DNA from: an uncultured Candidatus Poseidoniales archaeon
GTDB lineage: Archaea; Thermoplasmatota; Poseidoniia; Poseidoniales; Thalassarchaeaceae
Direction of reading: 5' to 3'
DNA length: 40,129 nucleotides
Assembly (NCBI GenBank): GCA_902601345.1
Contig: CACKMK010000002.1
Location: 107,571-147,699, forward strand
Shown: positions 1-8,283 of the stretch, in pieces
Position numbering within the stretch: the first letter of the stretch is position 1
How the letters are laid out: every line of letters starts with the position of its first letter
Translations under genes and position numbers: made by a program
Notes under the pieces: generated by a model
Told to the model about the DNA's origin: nothing
The model's database searches: none
What the model saw: only the letters and a program-made list of their open reading frames with translations

Positions 1-979
1 CCATAGCCTCTACAGGCGTCAAGCCGAAGGCCTCCCCATGCGAGAAGCCGACAACTGCCCTCGCGTTTCTGAAGATGGCGCACATCTCTATTGAGTTCAA
101 ATTGGAAAGAATCTGTACATCCACTCCCAGGGAGTTTGCCTTTTTTCGGAATAGTTGGTTTTGCTCCGAAGAGCCCCCGCCAATTACTACCAGATCGAGG
201 TCGCACCCTGAAACATGCTCGAGCGCTTCAAAAACCCCCTTGAACCGACTCATGTTGCCAACAGTAACCAAGTAAGGAATACCTTGACTCCTAAATTTTC
301 TCAGAGCCTCCTTTTCTTCATTTGTCGGGTTTGAGTTGAATTCTGAAATATCGACTACAGGATATAGGACTCCTCCCTCTATCTGGTATTCCTTCCACAG
401 CCGAGAGGCGGAGAACTTGGAATTAGCATTTATAATCCAAGATTTGTTTTTCTTGAACCTTTGAAATGAGGAAATTATTCTTCTTCTATGATAGAATTGC
501 AGCATATGAACCAATTTTGCCCTCCAAAATCCGGTCCCATCCGAATTAAGATGATTGACATCGTCAAAAATCCCTGGTTTGGACTCAAGGAAATGGAGGT
601 GTAGTGGCTTGCTATTAGGAACTAATGAGGCGAAATCCATAGAACCCGCTCCTGTTGTTAAGTGGATAGCATCGGCCCATTCTACAGCCCGGCGGATTCC
701 ATCCAATCCTTCCCATGCTCTCTTAGAGCTACGATCCTGCTTAGCCGAAATCTCATTCCAAAGACCACCCTCTATTTCCCATTGGTTGTCTGGACAAAGA
801 ACTTCAACACCTAGCGATTCGATCGATTTCCTCTGGCTCTCCAGGATGTTAAGACATGCGAATTTAGTCTCAAATTTTCTACTGATTTCAGGAAGGTTGC
901 GCATTATGTCCCTCGCCGCGCCACCATTACTAACCATTGCAGCCTTTACCACAAGAAGGCGTGTCTGTGGCTCACTCAT
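1..979 (-). CDS. Glycosyltransferase family 4 (GT4), truncated by the window edge
   Basis: Reverse-strand translation from the ATG at 979 gives 326 codons with no stop before the window edge, so the C-terminus lies outside. The N-terminus (LLVVKAAMVSNGGAARD) resembles the first beta strand and glycine-rich loop of GT-B enzymes. Around residues 235-260 the protein reads YLVTVGNMSRFKGVFEALE, a typical start of the second Rossmann domain. The last visible residues, HGEAFGLTPVEAM, hold the E-x7-E motif that binds the nucleotide-sugar donor in GT4 enzymes. It probably transfers a sugar onto a surface glycan or glycolipid in the cytoplasm. It lies 42 bases downstream of a sulfotransferase on the same strand, which suggests a sulfated glycan pathway. 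The acceptor and sugar cannot be told from sequence. Confidence 0.85.
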   Translation of the reverse strand, partial: MSEPQTRLLVVKAAMVSNGGAARDIMRNLPEISRKFETKFACLNILESQRKSIESLGVEVLCPDNQWEIEGGLWNEISAKQDRSSKRAWEGLDGIRRAVEWADAIHLTTGAGSMDFASLVPNSKPLHLHFLESKPGIFDDVNHLNSDGTGFWRAKLVHMLQFYHRRRIISSFQRFKKNKSWIINANSKFSASRLWKEYQIEGGVLYPVVDISEFNSNPTNEEKEALRKFRSQGIPYLVTVGNMSRFKGVFEALEHVSGCDLDLVVIGGGSSEQNQLFRKKANSLGVDVQILSNLNSIEMCAIFRNARAVVGFSHGEAFGLTPVEAM

Positions 980-1021
980 GGCTCTTCGAGAATCTAACCG
1001 GATTTTTCTCTGTCGGTCGGA

Positions 1022-1912
1022 TTAGTTTTGTTTTTCCATCCATCCCTTGGATTCGAAACCAGTTAATTTCGATAGCAGTTGTACCTCTTCGGATACAGTT
1101 TTCTCGCAAATCCTGTAATGCTCCTCTTGCGCTTTTAACAGGGGGACAGCACTACTGAGAATTGGAGCGTTGTAGATATTCAAATCTCTCTTCTGAAGTA
1201 CTCTAACAACAGGCCCCTTGATCATTTGTGGGACAAGTGAGAAGACGAGTCTGATGGCCTTTCCAATGGCCGAAATGGGCCTACGACGAGAGGCAGAATT
1301 AGAGTTCCTTGACATGTCGATGTTGTAGTCATGCTGAGGAAGTCCGAGAAACTGTTCCAATTCCTCCAGAACCTCGACTGGCCTGGTTCTCAAATCGGAA
1401 CTATCTATGATGTAGAACCTGTCTAATGGGAATTTCTGTAACCATCTTTCCATTGAGCTGCCATACCTTGAGTCGCATCTTAGCCTCTCGTCCTCCCAAG
1501 CTGATTCGAACTCCGACCAATCTACACCGTTCTTTTTTGCTTCTCCACTGTCTAACACCATTCTCCAATGACTGAAGACCCTGGACACTGGTTCACGAAA
1601 AGATAAGACGAATCTTGGATCATCGAATCTATCGGAAATCCTACCTGGTGCCTCCGGGCACGAGAAGGCATGAATCGAAGCATCCAGTCTTATTCCGCCT
1701 CCATCGAAGAACGATTCGTATAGTTCCCAGTCGGGTTCCTCTACACTACGTGAGAAGGTTCCCTTGTGGGTGGCGATGATGTTTGGCTCCTTGGGGTTTG
1801 AGACACAAATATTGGGGTTTTGAGAGAGAGTTGCGGCTAGCCAGGTTGTTCCTGACTTTGGAGTTCCAATTAGGAAAGCATGTGTCTCGGAAACCCTCTC
1901 TGAGTCGCCCAT
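1022..1912 (-). CDS. Sulfotransferase family protein (PAPS-dependent)
   Basis: This 296-residue protein has the 5'-phosphosulfate-binding loop near its N-terminus (FLIGTPKSGTTW, residues about 14-25) and a 3'-phosphate-binding segment further on (RFVLSFREPVSRVFSHWRM), where the Arg and Ser of the RxPxxRxxS-type motif are visible. These two elements define PAPS-dependent sulfotransferases, which move sulfate from PAPS to hydroxyl or amino groups of glycans and lipids. Length fits the family. No membrane segment is evident, so it is probably cytosolic or peripheral. It is followed on the same strand by a GT4 glycosyltransferase, consistent with surface-glycan sulfation. The ATG at 1912 sits 33 bases from the divergent kinase gene. 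The substrate is not predictable. Confidence 0.85.
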   Translation of the reverse strand: MGDSERVSETHAFLIGTPKSGTTWLAATLSQNPNICVSNPKEPNIIATHKGTFSRSVEEPDWELYESFFDGGGIRLDASIHAFSCPEAPGRISDRFDDPRFVLSFREPVSRVFSHWRMVLDSGEAKKNGVDWSEFESAWEDERLRCDSRYGSSMERWLQKFPLDRFYIIDSSDLRTRPVEVLEELEQFLGLPQHDYNIDMSRNSNSASRRRPISAIGKAIRLVFSLVPQMIKGPVVRVLQKRDLNIYNAPILSSAVPLLKAQEEHYRICEKTVSEEVQLLSKLTGFESKGWMEKQN

Positions 1913-1945
1913 GACACGTCGTAACCATACGAATGTTAAGTCCTA

Positions 1946-2899
1946 ATGGAGAGAAGAAGCAATATGTGTCTAAGTACAGGGATGTCCGTGACAAACGAGG
2001 TACGGCTGGAAGACGCAAATTGGCTACTGTCTCTAGCCGGGCTCCCGCACTCCGAGAATATGGCCCCTCTTGAAGGAGGCTGGGACAACAAGAACTTCCT
2101 CGTTGATTTGGCTGATGGTAGTAAGGTCGTGCTAAAGGCATGGTTTGCAAATAAGATAGAAGAGGTCGATAGGGTAATTCTCAGACACATCCACCTTGAT
2201 AGTCACGGAATTCCAACTACAGTTCCAATTAAGCTTGCTGACAACAGTAGTTTTGCTGAGAAGAACGGAGTCGCTTGGACTCTACTTCCGTATATCCGAG
2301 GAGGTCATCTTGGGAATGATTCTGAATCCCTAATCGACCTGGGCAAGGTATTGGCTCAAATGCACGAGATACCCAATTCGGATTGTTTTCCTACAGAATA
2401 TCGGATGGGTTTTTCGCTTTTCGAAGAGGTTTCTTCTCTATCGAAGGATGGGGGTCCTGATTCCTCTTTTGTAGAGCTTCTCGCTATTGAGGCCAGTGCT
2501 ATCAAGGAAGGTCTAGTCGAAGAAATCCCCGTTGGAATCCTTCACGGAGATCTGTTTCCGGACAATGTCATCGGGAAGGGGGAGGTTGGTGCGATTCTTG
2601 ACTTAGAGGAGGCTTGGATAGGTCCGAAGATTTTCGATTTGGCCATGGCATTCGTTGGATTTGGCTGGGATGGTACACAGCCAGTATTGGACAGGTGGCA
2701 GTCTCTGGTTGAGGGTTATCAAAGCGTCAGACTTCTTGAGGACAAGGAGATTGAGTCACTCCCAATGATGCACAGATACGCAACTCTTGCTATTGCTTCT
2801 TGGAGGTATTGGAAGCATAATCTGGTTGACCCAGGCGAAGGGCTGTCCGAGAGGTATGTAGAAATGGTAGATAGGCTGGAGATTGAATTCGAATTCTAG
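1946..2899 (+). CDS. APH-fold kinase, probably homoserine kinase type II (ThrB-like)
   Basis: The protein has the aminoglycoside-phosphotransferase/ThrB2 fold. An N-terminal lobe holds GGWDNKNFLVDL (nucleotide-loop region, about residues 44-55) and VVLKAW with the ATP-binding Lys. The catalytic loop is HGDLFPDNV (about residue 200) and the Mg-binding segment is ILDLEEAW. HGDLFPDN is the form usual in type II homoserine kinases, which make O-phosphohomoserine for threonine synthase. A thrC-like and a cystathionine gamma-synthase-like gene lie about 4 kb away on the other strand, which supports this role without proving it. Other APH-fold small-molecule kinases are possible. In-frame ATGs at 1964 and 1982 are alternative starts; conserved sequence begins after the last one. 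A MOSC gene follows after 9 bases. Confidence 0.65.
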   Translation: MERRSNMCLSTGMSVTNEVRLEDANWLLSLAGLPHSENMAPLEGGWDNKNFLVDLADGSKVVLKAWFANKIEEVDRVILRHIHLDSHGIPTTVPIKLADNSSFAEKNGVAWTLLPYIRGGHLGNDSESLIDLGKVLAQMHEIPNSDCFPTEYRMGFSLFEEVSSLSKDGGPDSSFVELLAIEASAIKEGLVEEIPVGILHGDLFPDNVIGKGEVGAILDLEEAWIGPKIFDLAMAFVGFGWDGTQPVLDRWQSLVEGYQSVRLLEDKEIESLPMMHRYATLAIASWRYWKHNLVDPGEGLSERYVEMVDRLEIEFEF

Positions 2900-2908
2900 A
2901 GGGTTACC

Positions 2909-3385
2909 ATGAGAGGCGAAGTTCACTCGATCAACGTTAGCGACGGAGGCGTACCCAAGTCCATGGTTGAGTCCGCGGATATCATGAACAGTGGGGTTGA
3001 GGGGGATTTCAACAGATTTCGATCGAACAATGGCGGGGATGCAGATAGAGCAGTCTGTATCTTCTCTCTAGAGCTAATCCAGCGACTGAAGAATGAGGGT
3101 CACCCGATAGAGATCGGGTCTACGGGTGAGAATCTGACAATTCGAGGAGTGGATTGGGATTCACTTTCTGAGGGGACGCGCTTGGAGATTGGCGACGTAG
3201 TGCTTGAGCTTAGCGAACCTTGCGCCCCCTGCTCTAAGATTGGCGGGTCGTTCATAGGGAGGCGATTTGACAGAGTCGACCACGATCAGGAGTACGGTTG
3301 GTCGAGGTGGCTAGCACGTGTTTTGCGAGAAGGTAGGGTCTCCGTTGGGGATTCCGTGAATATCGTTATTACTCCTGACCAGTAG
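2909..3385 (+). CDS. MOSC domain protein
   Basis: At 158 residues it is close to a single MOSC domain, the C-terminal domain of molybdenum cofactor sulfurases. Visible landmarks are GEVHSINVS at the N-terminus, a GVEGD segment (about 30-34), the STGENLTIRGVDW region (about 71-83), and the conserved Cys in ELSEPCAPCSKI (about 105-116), proposed to carry sulfur in the family. Stand-alone MOSC proteins are thought to handle sulfur transfer or, as in YiiM and YcbX, reduction of N-hydroxylated compounds with Mo cofactor. The gene starts 9 bases after the APH-kinase stop and is probably cotranscribed with it. The molecular partner is unknown. Confidence 0.85.
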   Translation: MRGEVHSINVSDGGVPKSMVESADIMNSGVEGDFNRFRSNNGGDADRAVCIFSLELIQRLKNEGHPIEIGSTGENLTIRGVDWDSLSEGTRLEIGDVVLELSEPCAPCSKIGGSFIGRRFDRVDHDQEYGWSRWLARVLREGRVSVGDSVNIVITPDQ

Positions 3386-3418
3386 AACTCTGCCGTGGTT
3401 ACCACAGGCGATTCTTGG

Positions 3419-4312
3419 ATGATTCGCAGAGAAGGGCAAAGAATCGGGATAGGGCAGAGGATCTCTCGAGGTTGGAAGATGACAAAACTGGGAATTGCAG
3501 TGGTTTGGTCCGACCCAGAGTTACTCGTGTACACATTCCTGTCGGCTATATTCTCTCTCGTAGCAATAGGGGCAGCGATATCCGGCTCGGTCGGACTGGA
3601 TGCTATCGCCTCCAACCCGGAGTGCGTCGGCGACGAATGTGGCGGTGAGCTGGTATTCGCACACATGGCAATTTGGTTCGTCTTCTACATGTTAGTATCT
3701 GTAATCACCGTCTTCTGGAACGCGGCTATAGTAGCAAGCGCGTATGAGCGCCTCAGCTCGGGAACTAATCCAAGTTTCTCGTACGGCATTGGGCAAGCGG
3801 TGAGGTGTCTACCACAGATTCTGGTTTGGGGACTGATTGCAGGAACTGTCGGGCTTTTCATACAGGTACTCGAGGGGCTTTCTCATAGCGAAGACTCCCC
3901 GGTTCCACTAAGGATAGTGGCGGGCTTGGCTAGTTTCATCATTGGAATGGCTTGGTGGATCGTCACATTCTTCATGATCCCCATGATTGTCCTGGAGAGG
4001 GCCGGGATACTAGATAGCATGGGCAGAAGTGCAGACTTGTTCAAGAGGACCTGGGGAGAGGATGTTACATCTCACATCGGAACCGGGCTTCTGATGATTC
4101 TATGCATATTCGTTCTGATTGGAATTTCCATTCCACTGATGTACTTAGGTGATTTGGGAGTAATCTTAGGAATCGTAGTCCTTGCTGTGGGACTATTGTT
4201 CACAGTCCTCTTCTTCTCGACAGTTGATGCTGTGAATAGGGCATCTCTGTTCTATTATGCGAAGACCGGTGAGGCGCCTCCCATGGCCGCCAAAGTAGGA
4301 ATTAGGTTCTGA
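3419..4312 (+). CDS. Polytopic membrane protein, DUF6159-like
   Basis: The protein is about 297 residues from the ATG at 3419; a GTG at 3395 would add eight residues. It opens with a short basic segment, GQRISRGWKMTKLGIAVV, typical of DUF6159 proteins, followed by about six hydrophobic segments. An extracytoplasmic loop between the first two contains a Cys pair (CVGDECGG). The segment AGILDSMGRSADLFKRTWGED is amphipathic and resembles the stretch seen between membrane helices in this family. Function is unknown. It lies 33 bases after the MOSC gene and is followed, 8 bases after its stop, by a 58-residue protein, so all four genes probably form one transcript. Confidence 0.75.
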   Translation: MIRREGQRIGIGQRISRGWKMTKLGIAVVWSDPELLVYTFLSAIFSLVAIGAAISGSVGLDAIASNPECVGDECGGELVFAHMAIWFVFYMLVSVITVFWNAAIVASAYERLSSGTNPSFSYGIGQAVRCLPQILVWGLIAGTVGLFIQVLEGLSHSEDSPVPLRIVAGLASFIIGMAWWIVTFFMIPMIVLERAGILDSMGRSADLFKRTWGEDVTSHIGTGLLMILCIFVLIGISIPLMYLGDLGVILGIVVLAVGLLFTVLFFSTVDAVNRASLFYYAKTGEAPPMAAKVGIRF

Positions 4313-4320
4313 GGTGGAAT

Positions 4321-4497
4321 ATGACAAGCATTAGTCCCGGAGCGGACATAATTGAGGAATTGGTTGTAGCTGCAGCGGATAGCATCCCAGAAGGAAAGGA
4401 AGACGGACTGTGGAGAGCCTTCAGGAGAGCGTTTGCGGTTTGCTTGCCCCTAGCTCCCATCATTTACTTGTCAATGTGGAAGCTAGGATACCTCTGA
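4321..4497 (+). CDS. Small protein of 58 residues with a hydrophobic C-terminal segment, unknown function
   Basis: ATG at 4321 opens a 58-codon frame ending TGA at 4497. The start follows the upstream stop by 8 bases, and GAGGTGG just before it is a good ribosome-binding site for the ATG, which supports translation. The N-terminal half is acidic (DIIEELVVAAADSIPEGKED). The C-terminal part is basic then hydrophobic (FRRAFAVCLPLAPIIYLSMW), which could be one short membrane helix. Its close coupling to the DUF6159-like membrane protein suggests an accessory subunit. I do not recognise a family. It ends 31 bases before the tRNA-Leu gene. Confidence 0.6.
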   Translation: MTSISPGADIIEELVVAAADSIPEGKEDGLWRAFRRAFAVCLPLAPIIYLSMWKLGYL

Positions 4498-4528
4498 AAT
4501 ATGCAGGCGTAAGCCCACCGACTCACAA

Positions 4529-4613
4529 GCAGAGGTACCCGAGCGGTCAAAGGGGCTGGGATGAGGTCCCAGTGCGTAGTGCTTCGCAGGTTCGAATCCT
4601 GCCCTCTGCACCA
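4529..4613 (+). tRNA. tRNA-Leu (anticodon GAG)
   Basis: The 85-base class II tRNA folds by eye. The acceptor stem GCAGAGG pairs with CCTCTGC, discriminator A is at 4610, and CCA is encoded at 4611-4613. The anticodon stem CTGGG/CCCAG (4556-4560 and 4568-4572) encloses the loop ATGAGGT, so the anticodon is GAG at 4563-4565 (reads CUC and CUU). The T arm GCAGG-TTCGAAT-CCTGC is perfect. The D arm region CCCGAGCGGTCAAAGGGG and the long variable arm are typical of archaeal leucine tRNAs. No intron is present. The 3' end lies 5 bases from the end of the convergent exporter gene. Confidence 0.95.
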
Positions 4614-4618
4614 AAAAT

Positions 4619-5242
4619 TCAACCCAGAAGAGTACTGTAATAGTCTGGAGGTATCACTATCCAAAGTGCTACGACAAACAAGGACACACCCATACCTCGG
4701 TTTAGGAAGGTAGCCGAACGAGGAGAAGTGAAGGCTCTGCGTAGGATCGTGCCGAATGCAGCCCAAGTCATGACTGCTGGGAGTCCGAACATCACATTCA
4801 GTATCACTAGCATTGCCTTTCCAGAGAATCCAGTCCCAAAGAGGGAGCCGAATGTAGTCATGAGGACCAAAAAGTGAATCCACGCCTTTCCGTTAACAAA
4901 CTGAATGGCAACCCCGGTCGAGAATCCAAGACGCTCTTCCTCGATAGAACCGTCCTCGAGAGAGTTTGAAGTCGCGATCTTGAACGAGAGGTATGCAATG
5001 TAACCGGCTCCGACGTAGGTCAATATCTCGAAGAACTCCTGGTTGTTCTCGATGAAAACAGTAGCCCCTCCGACGAACAAGCCCAGAGCTGACCAACCTA
5101 CTGCCATTCCTGAGATCAGTGTAAGAGTTGCCTTGAACCCGTGCTGTGAGCCGTGAGCAGCACAGAGCACATTGTTTGGCCCAGGGCTGAAGCACATCGG
5201 TATGATGAACACAAGAGTGGCGAGCAGGAGGGTTTGGTCCAT
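4619..5242 (-). CDS. LysE/RhtB family amino-acid exporter
   Basis: The 207-residue protein has about six hydrophobic segments and the family signature near the N-terminus (FSPGPNNVLCAAHGSQHGFKATL, in two parts around residues 18-40), where the SPGPN motif is typical of LysE/RhtB exporters. These carriers export lysine, homoserine, threonine or related amino acids using the proton gradient. The gene starts 11 bases after the stop of a cystathionine gamma-synthase-like gene and belongs to a minus-strand run with threonine synthase, so homoserine, threonine or a methionine-pathway intermediate is a reasonable guess for the substrate. The specific substrate is inference. Confidence 0.85.
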   Translation of the reverse strand: MDQTLLLATLVFIIPMCFSPGPNNVLCAAHGSQHGFKATLTLISGMAVGWSALGLFVGGATVFIENNQEFFEILTYVGAGYIAYLSFKIATSNSLEDGSIEEERLGFSTGVAIQFVNGKAWIHFLVLMTTFGSLFGTGFSGKAMLVILNVMFGLPAVMTWAAFGTILRRAFTSPRSATFLNRGMGVSLFVVALWIVIPPDYYSTLLG

Positions 5243-5253
5243 CTTTCCACCTG

Positions 5254-6438
5254 TCAGGATTGGCTGGCCAACAGGGCCTGTTCAATGTCCGACCATAGGT
5301 CGTCAACATCCTCTATGCCAACGCTCATCCTCACGAAACCTGGGACGATCCCCGCCTCCAGCCGATCCTCCTCGGGAACGAAAATATCGCTCGTGTTGAA
5401 TGGACAAGAAACTAGGCTCTCGATCCCTCCTAGGCTTGTCGCTTCGAAGATGATTTCGAGCGCTCTGACGAAGCGCATTGCTCTCTCATCCCCGCCCCTT
5501 ACAACAAATGATAGCATTCCCGTCCCATTCGGTACGATTCGTTTGGCCACCTCGTAGTCAGCATAGCTCTCCAGAGAGGGATGGTTGACAGCGCTGATTT
5601 CTGGGTGTTCTTGCATTCTTCTAGCCAGTTCAGAAGAGTTTGATGCGTGTATTGGCATCCTAGCATGAAGGGTTCTCATGCCCCTCTCCAGAAGATAACA
5701 CATGAAGGCGTCAGCGGTCCCCCCTAGCCTGGTTTTGGTCTTGAAAACCCCCTTGATTAGATCGGATCTTCCGACAACAATTCCTGCTGTCAAATCGCTG
5801 TGTCCGTTGAGAAACTTAGTTCCTGAGTGAATGACGACATCGAACCCCATTGAAATTGGTTGACAGGCCCACGGAGTAGCGAATGTGTTATCGACAACCG
5901 AAATCAGGCCATGCTCCTTCGCTATTGATGCCATAGCCTCCAAATCACACACCTTCAGTACGGGATTGGTAATTGTCTCGACATAGAGGACCTTGGTGTT
6001 CTCGTTTATTGCGGCCTCAAACGAAGAGGGGTCTCTGATATCTGCCATAGTTACGTCTATTCCGAATCTGGGGAAATCTGAGGTTAGTAGGCCATATGTC
6101 CCCCCATAGATATCTGGGGATGTGACCATGTGATCGCCCTTCGAAAGCATGGAAAGAAGGGTGGAAGAGATCGCGGCCATTCCACTTGCAAGTGTCTCTC
6201 CGTCCTCGGCTCCCTCCAAAGAGGCTACCTTCGAAGCCACGGCCTCGGAGTTCACACTCGACCAGCGACTGTAGATCAGCGAGTGCTGGCCGCCATCGGC
6301 CCAATCTCGATACCTGTCGTCATTGAGCTGATAGGTAGAGGTGGTGAATATAGGGGTGACTGCGGACCCCTCCAAGTGGTTGGTTCCGGACCAGACGGCT
6401 CTAGTGGAGAATGCGCGGTCTGAAAAGTCGTCATCCAT
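5254..6438 (-). CDS. Cystathionine gamma-synthase/lyase-like PLP enzyme (Cys/Met metabolism family)
   Basis: The 394-residue protein (ATG at 6438; a TTG at 6462 is a less likely start) shows the Cys/Met PLP fold. YSRWSSVNSEAV near residue 57 holds the Tyr-Arg pair that binds the neighbouring subunit's cofactor. LASGMAAI lies near 83-90, YGGTYGLL near 111, and VVDNTFATPW near 181 holds the Asp that contacts the pyridine nitrogen. The Schiff-base Lys is in HSGTKFLNGH (about K208). Members either condense activated homoserine with cysteine, cleave cystathionine, or degrade methionine; these cannot be separated here. Placement between thrC and an RhtB-type exporter favours a role at the homoserine branch of methionine synthesis. 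The substrate might be O-phosphohomoserine, as in plants (inference). Confidence 0.85.
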   Translation of the reverse strand: MDDDFSDRAFSTRAVWSGTNHLEGSAVTPIFTTSTYQLNDDRYRDWADGGQHSLIYSRWSSVNSEAVASKVASLEGAEDGETLASGMAAISSTLLSMLSKGDHMVTSPDIYGGTYGLLTSDFPRFGIDVTMADIRDPSSFEAAINENTKVLYVETITNPVLKVCDLEAMASIAKEHGLISVVDNTFATPWACQPISMGFDVVIHSGTKFLNGHSDLTAGIVVGRSDLIKGVFKTKTRLGGTADAFMCYLLERGMRTLHARMPIHASNSSELARRMQEHPEISAVNHPSLESYADYEVAKRIVPNGTGMLSFVVRGGDERAMRFVRALEIIFEATSLGGIESLVSCPFNTSDIFVPEEDRLEAGIVPGFVRMSVGIEDVDDLWSDIEQALLASQS

Positions 6439-6471
6439 GACGTGGGATTGGCAAGACAGCAATAACCATAC

Positions 6472-7533
6472 TCATTGAATTCCGATTGCATCCAGGACTG
6501 ATTCGAGGTCTGGATCGACAACTACAGACTTGGCGGCGGAGTTCTCGATAGCGATAGCCGGGTCCTTCAGTCCGTGGCCGGTTACCGTGACAACTAATGT
6601 GGAGTTTTTTGGTATATCTCCCCTCGCGTTGCTCTTCACAATACCCGCGATCCCCGCAGCAGATGCCGGTTCGACGAATATGCCCTCAGTCCTCGCGAGC
6701 ATCCTGTGGGCATCGAGTATTTCTTCATCTGTGACGGAGTCTATTGTCCCTGAGGACTCCTCCGAGGCCTCTATGGCTAGTTGCCAGCTAGCAGGATTCC
6801 CTATCCTGATGGCTGTAGCCACTGTCTCGGGTGCATCAACGACCTCCCCTCTGACAATCGGTGCCGCGCCCTCTGCCTGCCATCCCATCATCATGGGCAG
6901 CGACTCTATCTTCCCAGCATCCCTGTACTCCTTGTAGCCCATCCAATAGGAAGTGATGTTGCCAGCGTTCCCAACCGGCAAGAAGTGCATGTCTGGACAA
7001 TTCCCTAGTTGGTCGCAGACCTCGAATGCACCAGTCTTCTGGCCCTGAATTCTGAATGGATTGATGCTGTTGACGATTTCAATATCGTCCCTGAGCCCCA
7101 ATTCCCTGACCAACTCCAGAGCTTCATCGAAGTTCCCTCTGACTTCAATTGTCTTCGCACCATGAATGAGAGCCTGGGCCATCTTTCCATAGGAGATCTT
7201 GCCCTCTGGAATTAGGACCACGCAAGTTAGTCCCGCGCGAGAGGCATAGGCCGCTGCTGAGGCGCTCGTGTTGCCTGTGCTGGCACAAACGATTGCGCTA
7301 ACGCCCCTTTCTACTGCCTTGGTTACCGCAAGGGTCATCCCTCGATCTTTGAAGGATGCCGTGGGATTAAGCCCCTCATATTTGATAAAAAGCCGGAAGC
7401 CTCCACCCAGTGCCTGTACCAGATTGTGTGATTCTATAAGTGGCGTGTTCCCCTCATTAAGAGAAATGATGCAGGTATCCTGAGAAACTGGCAGGAACTC
7501 ACGATATCGTTGAATGACTCCGTGTCCCCCCAT
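6472..7533 (-). CDS. thrC: Threonine synthase
   Basis: The 353-residue PLP enzyme converts O-phosphohomoserine to threonine. From the ATG at 7533 it begins GVIQRYREFLPV, the usual N-terminus of archaeal and plant-type ThrC. It continues with NEGNTPLIES (about 26-35), the cofactor Lys in NPTASFKDRG (about K62), the phosphate-loop region STGNTSASAAAYA, and a C-terminal EPASAAGIAG and VVTVTGHGLKDP. The frame stays open upstream to a TTG at 7611, but that would overlap the preceding gene by 20 bases and adds unconserved sequence. It ends 33 bases before the cystathionine gamma-synthase-like gene. The two enzymes may share O-phosphohomoserine. Confidence 0.9.
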   Translation of the reverse strand: MGGHGVIQRYREFLPVSQDTCIISLNEGNTPLIESHNLVQALGGGFRLFIKYEGLNPTASFKDRGMTLAVTKAVERGVSAIVCASTGNTSASAAAYASRAGLTCVVLIPEGKISYGKMAQALIHGAKTIEVRGNFDEALELVRELGLRDDIEIVNSINPFRIQGQKTGAFEVCDQLGNCPDMHFLPVGNAGNITSYWMGYKEYRDAGKIESLPMMMGWQAEGAAPIVRGEVVDAPETVATAIRIGNPASWQLAIEASEESSGTIDSVTDEEILDAHRMLARTEGIFVEPASAAGIAGIVKSNARGDIPKNSTLVVTVTGHGLKDPAIAIENSAAKSVVVDPDLESVLDAIGIQ

Positions 7534-7591
7534 GATTAAGCCTGTCTGCAATACTCCATGAACCTCCCGATTGGGTTGTTGACTTGGGTAG

Positions 7592-8266
7592 TCATCCGGT
7601 AGTGGAGTCAATCCTACTGGCTATCGACAGGCAGGATGCTACAACGGGGCCAATGGTTACCGCGAAGAGAATAGTGCCAATTCCAAATGTACCACCTAGT
7701 ACTATGCCAATAACTAGGACTGAGGCTTCTATGGCAATTCTAACTCTCCCAATCGGAATGCCAGTGGTTCTCTGAAGTCCAGTCATCCAGCCATCCCTTG
7801 GGCCTGGCCCTAGATTTGCAGTCAAGTACATGCAACTACCTATTCCGACGAGCACGATCCCTAAGGAAGCCATCAGAATGGAGACCAAGGGGTTCTCCGG
7901 CTGGGGAAGTATTGGTACCATCACATGAATCGTGAGAGCTATAATGATGATATTCAGAATGGTTCCAATGCCAGGAGTCTCCTTTATTGGAATCCACAGA
8001 AACATTACTGCAACACTGACTAGAAAGGTTGCCTCTCCTATTGTCCACACTTCTGTAGTATCGGCTATACCTTCCGCCAAAACAGTCCATGGCGTATTCC
8101 CTACACCTGCTGCGATGAGAAGTGAGTCACCTAGTCCGAAGATGAACTCGCCGATTACCAGAATGGCCATTGTAAATCTGTTTGGCTTCAATGACATCGG
8201 ATTTGGGGAGCTCCACCAGACAGTGGGGACCTTCTTAGCGGGCCTTAGGGTTCCAGCCTTTCCCAT
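7592..8266 (-). CDS. YczE/YitT-like polytopic membrane protein
   Basis: About 224 residues from the ATG at 8266 (a TTG at 8299 is possible). Five or so hydrophobic segments are evident. The stretch LGPGPRDGWMTGLQRTTGIPI followed by GRVRIAIE and VLGGTFGIGTILFAVTIGP is the signature of YczE-type membrane proteins (COG2364). The role of this family is not established; some members affect secretion or lipopeptide production in Bacillus. It starts 17 bases after the cutA stop and precedes thrC by 58 bases, so it sits inside the amino-acid run, but a functional link is not evident. Confidence 0.8.
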   Translation of the reverse strand: MGKAGTLRPAKKVPTVWWSSPNPMSLKPNRFTMAILVIGEFIFGLGDSLLIAAGVGNTPWTVLAEGIADTTEVWTIGEATFLVSVAVMFLWIPIKETPGIGTILNIIIIALTIHVMVPILPQPENPLVSILMASLGIVLVGIGSCMYLTANLGPGPRDGWMTGLQRTTGIPIGRVRIAIEASVLVIGIVLGGTFGIGTILFAVTIGPVVASCLSIASRIDSTTG

Positions 8267-8283
8267 GACGTACGAAGAGCGTG

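Noticed and set aside
4529-4613. Intron or unusual anticodon in the tRNA
   Set aside because: The anticodon loop is a regular seven bases with T33, and all stems pair without an insertion.
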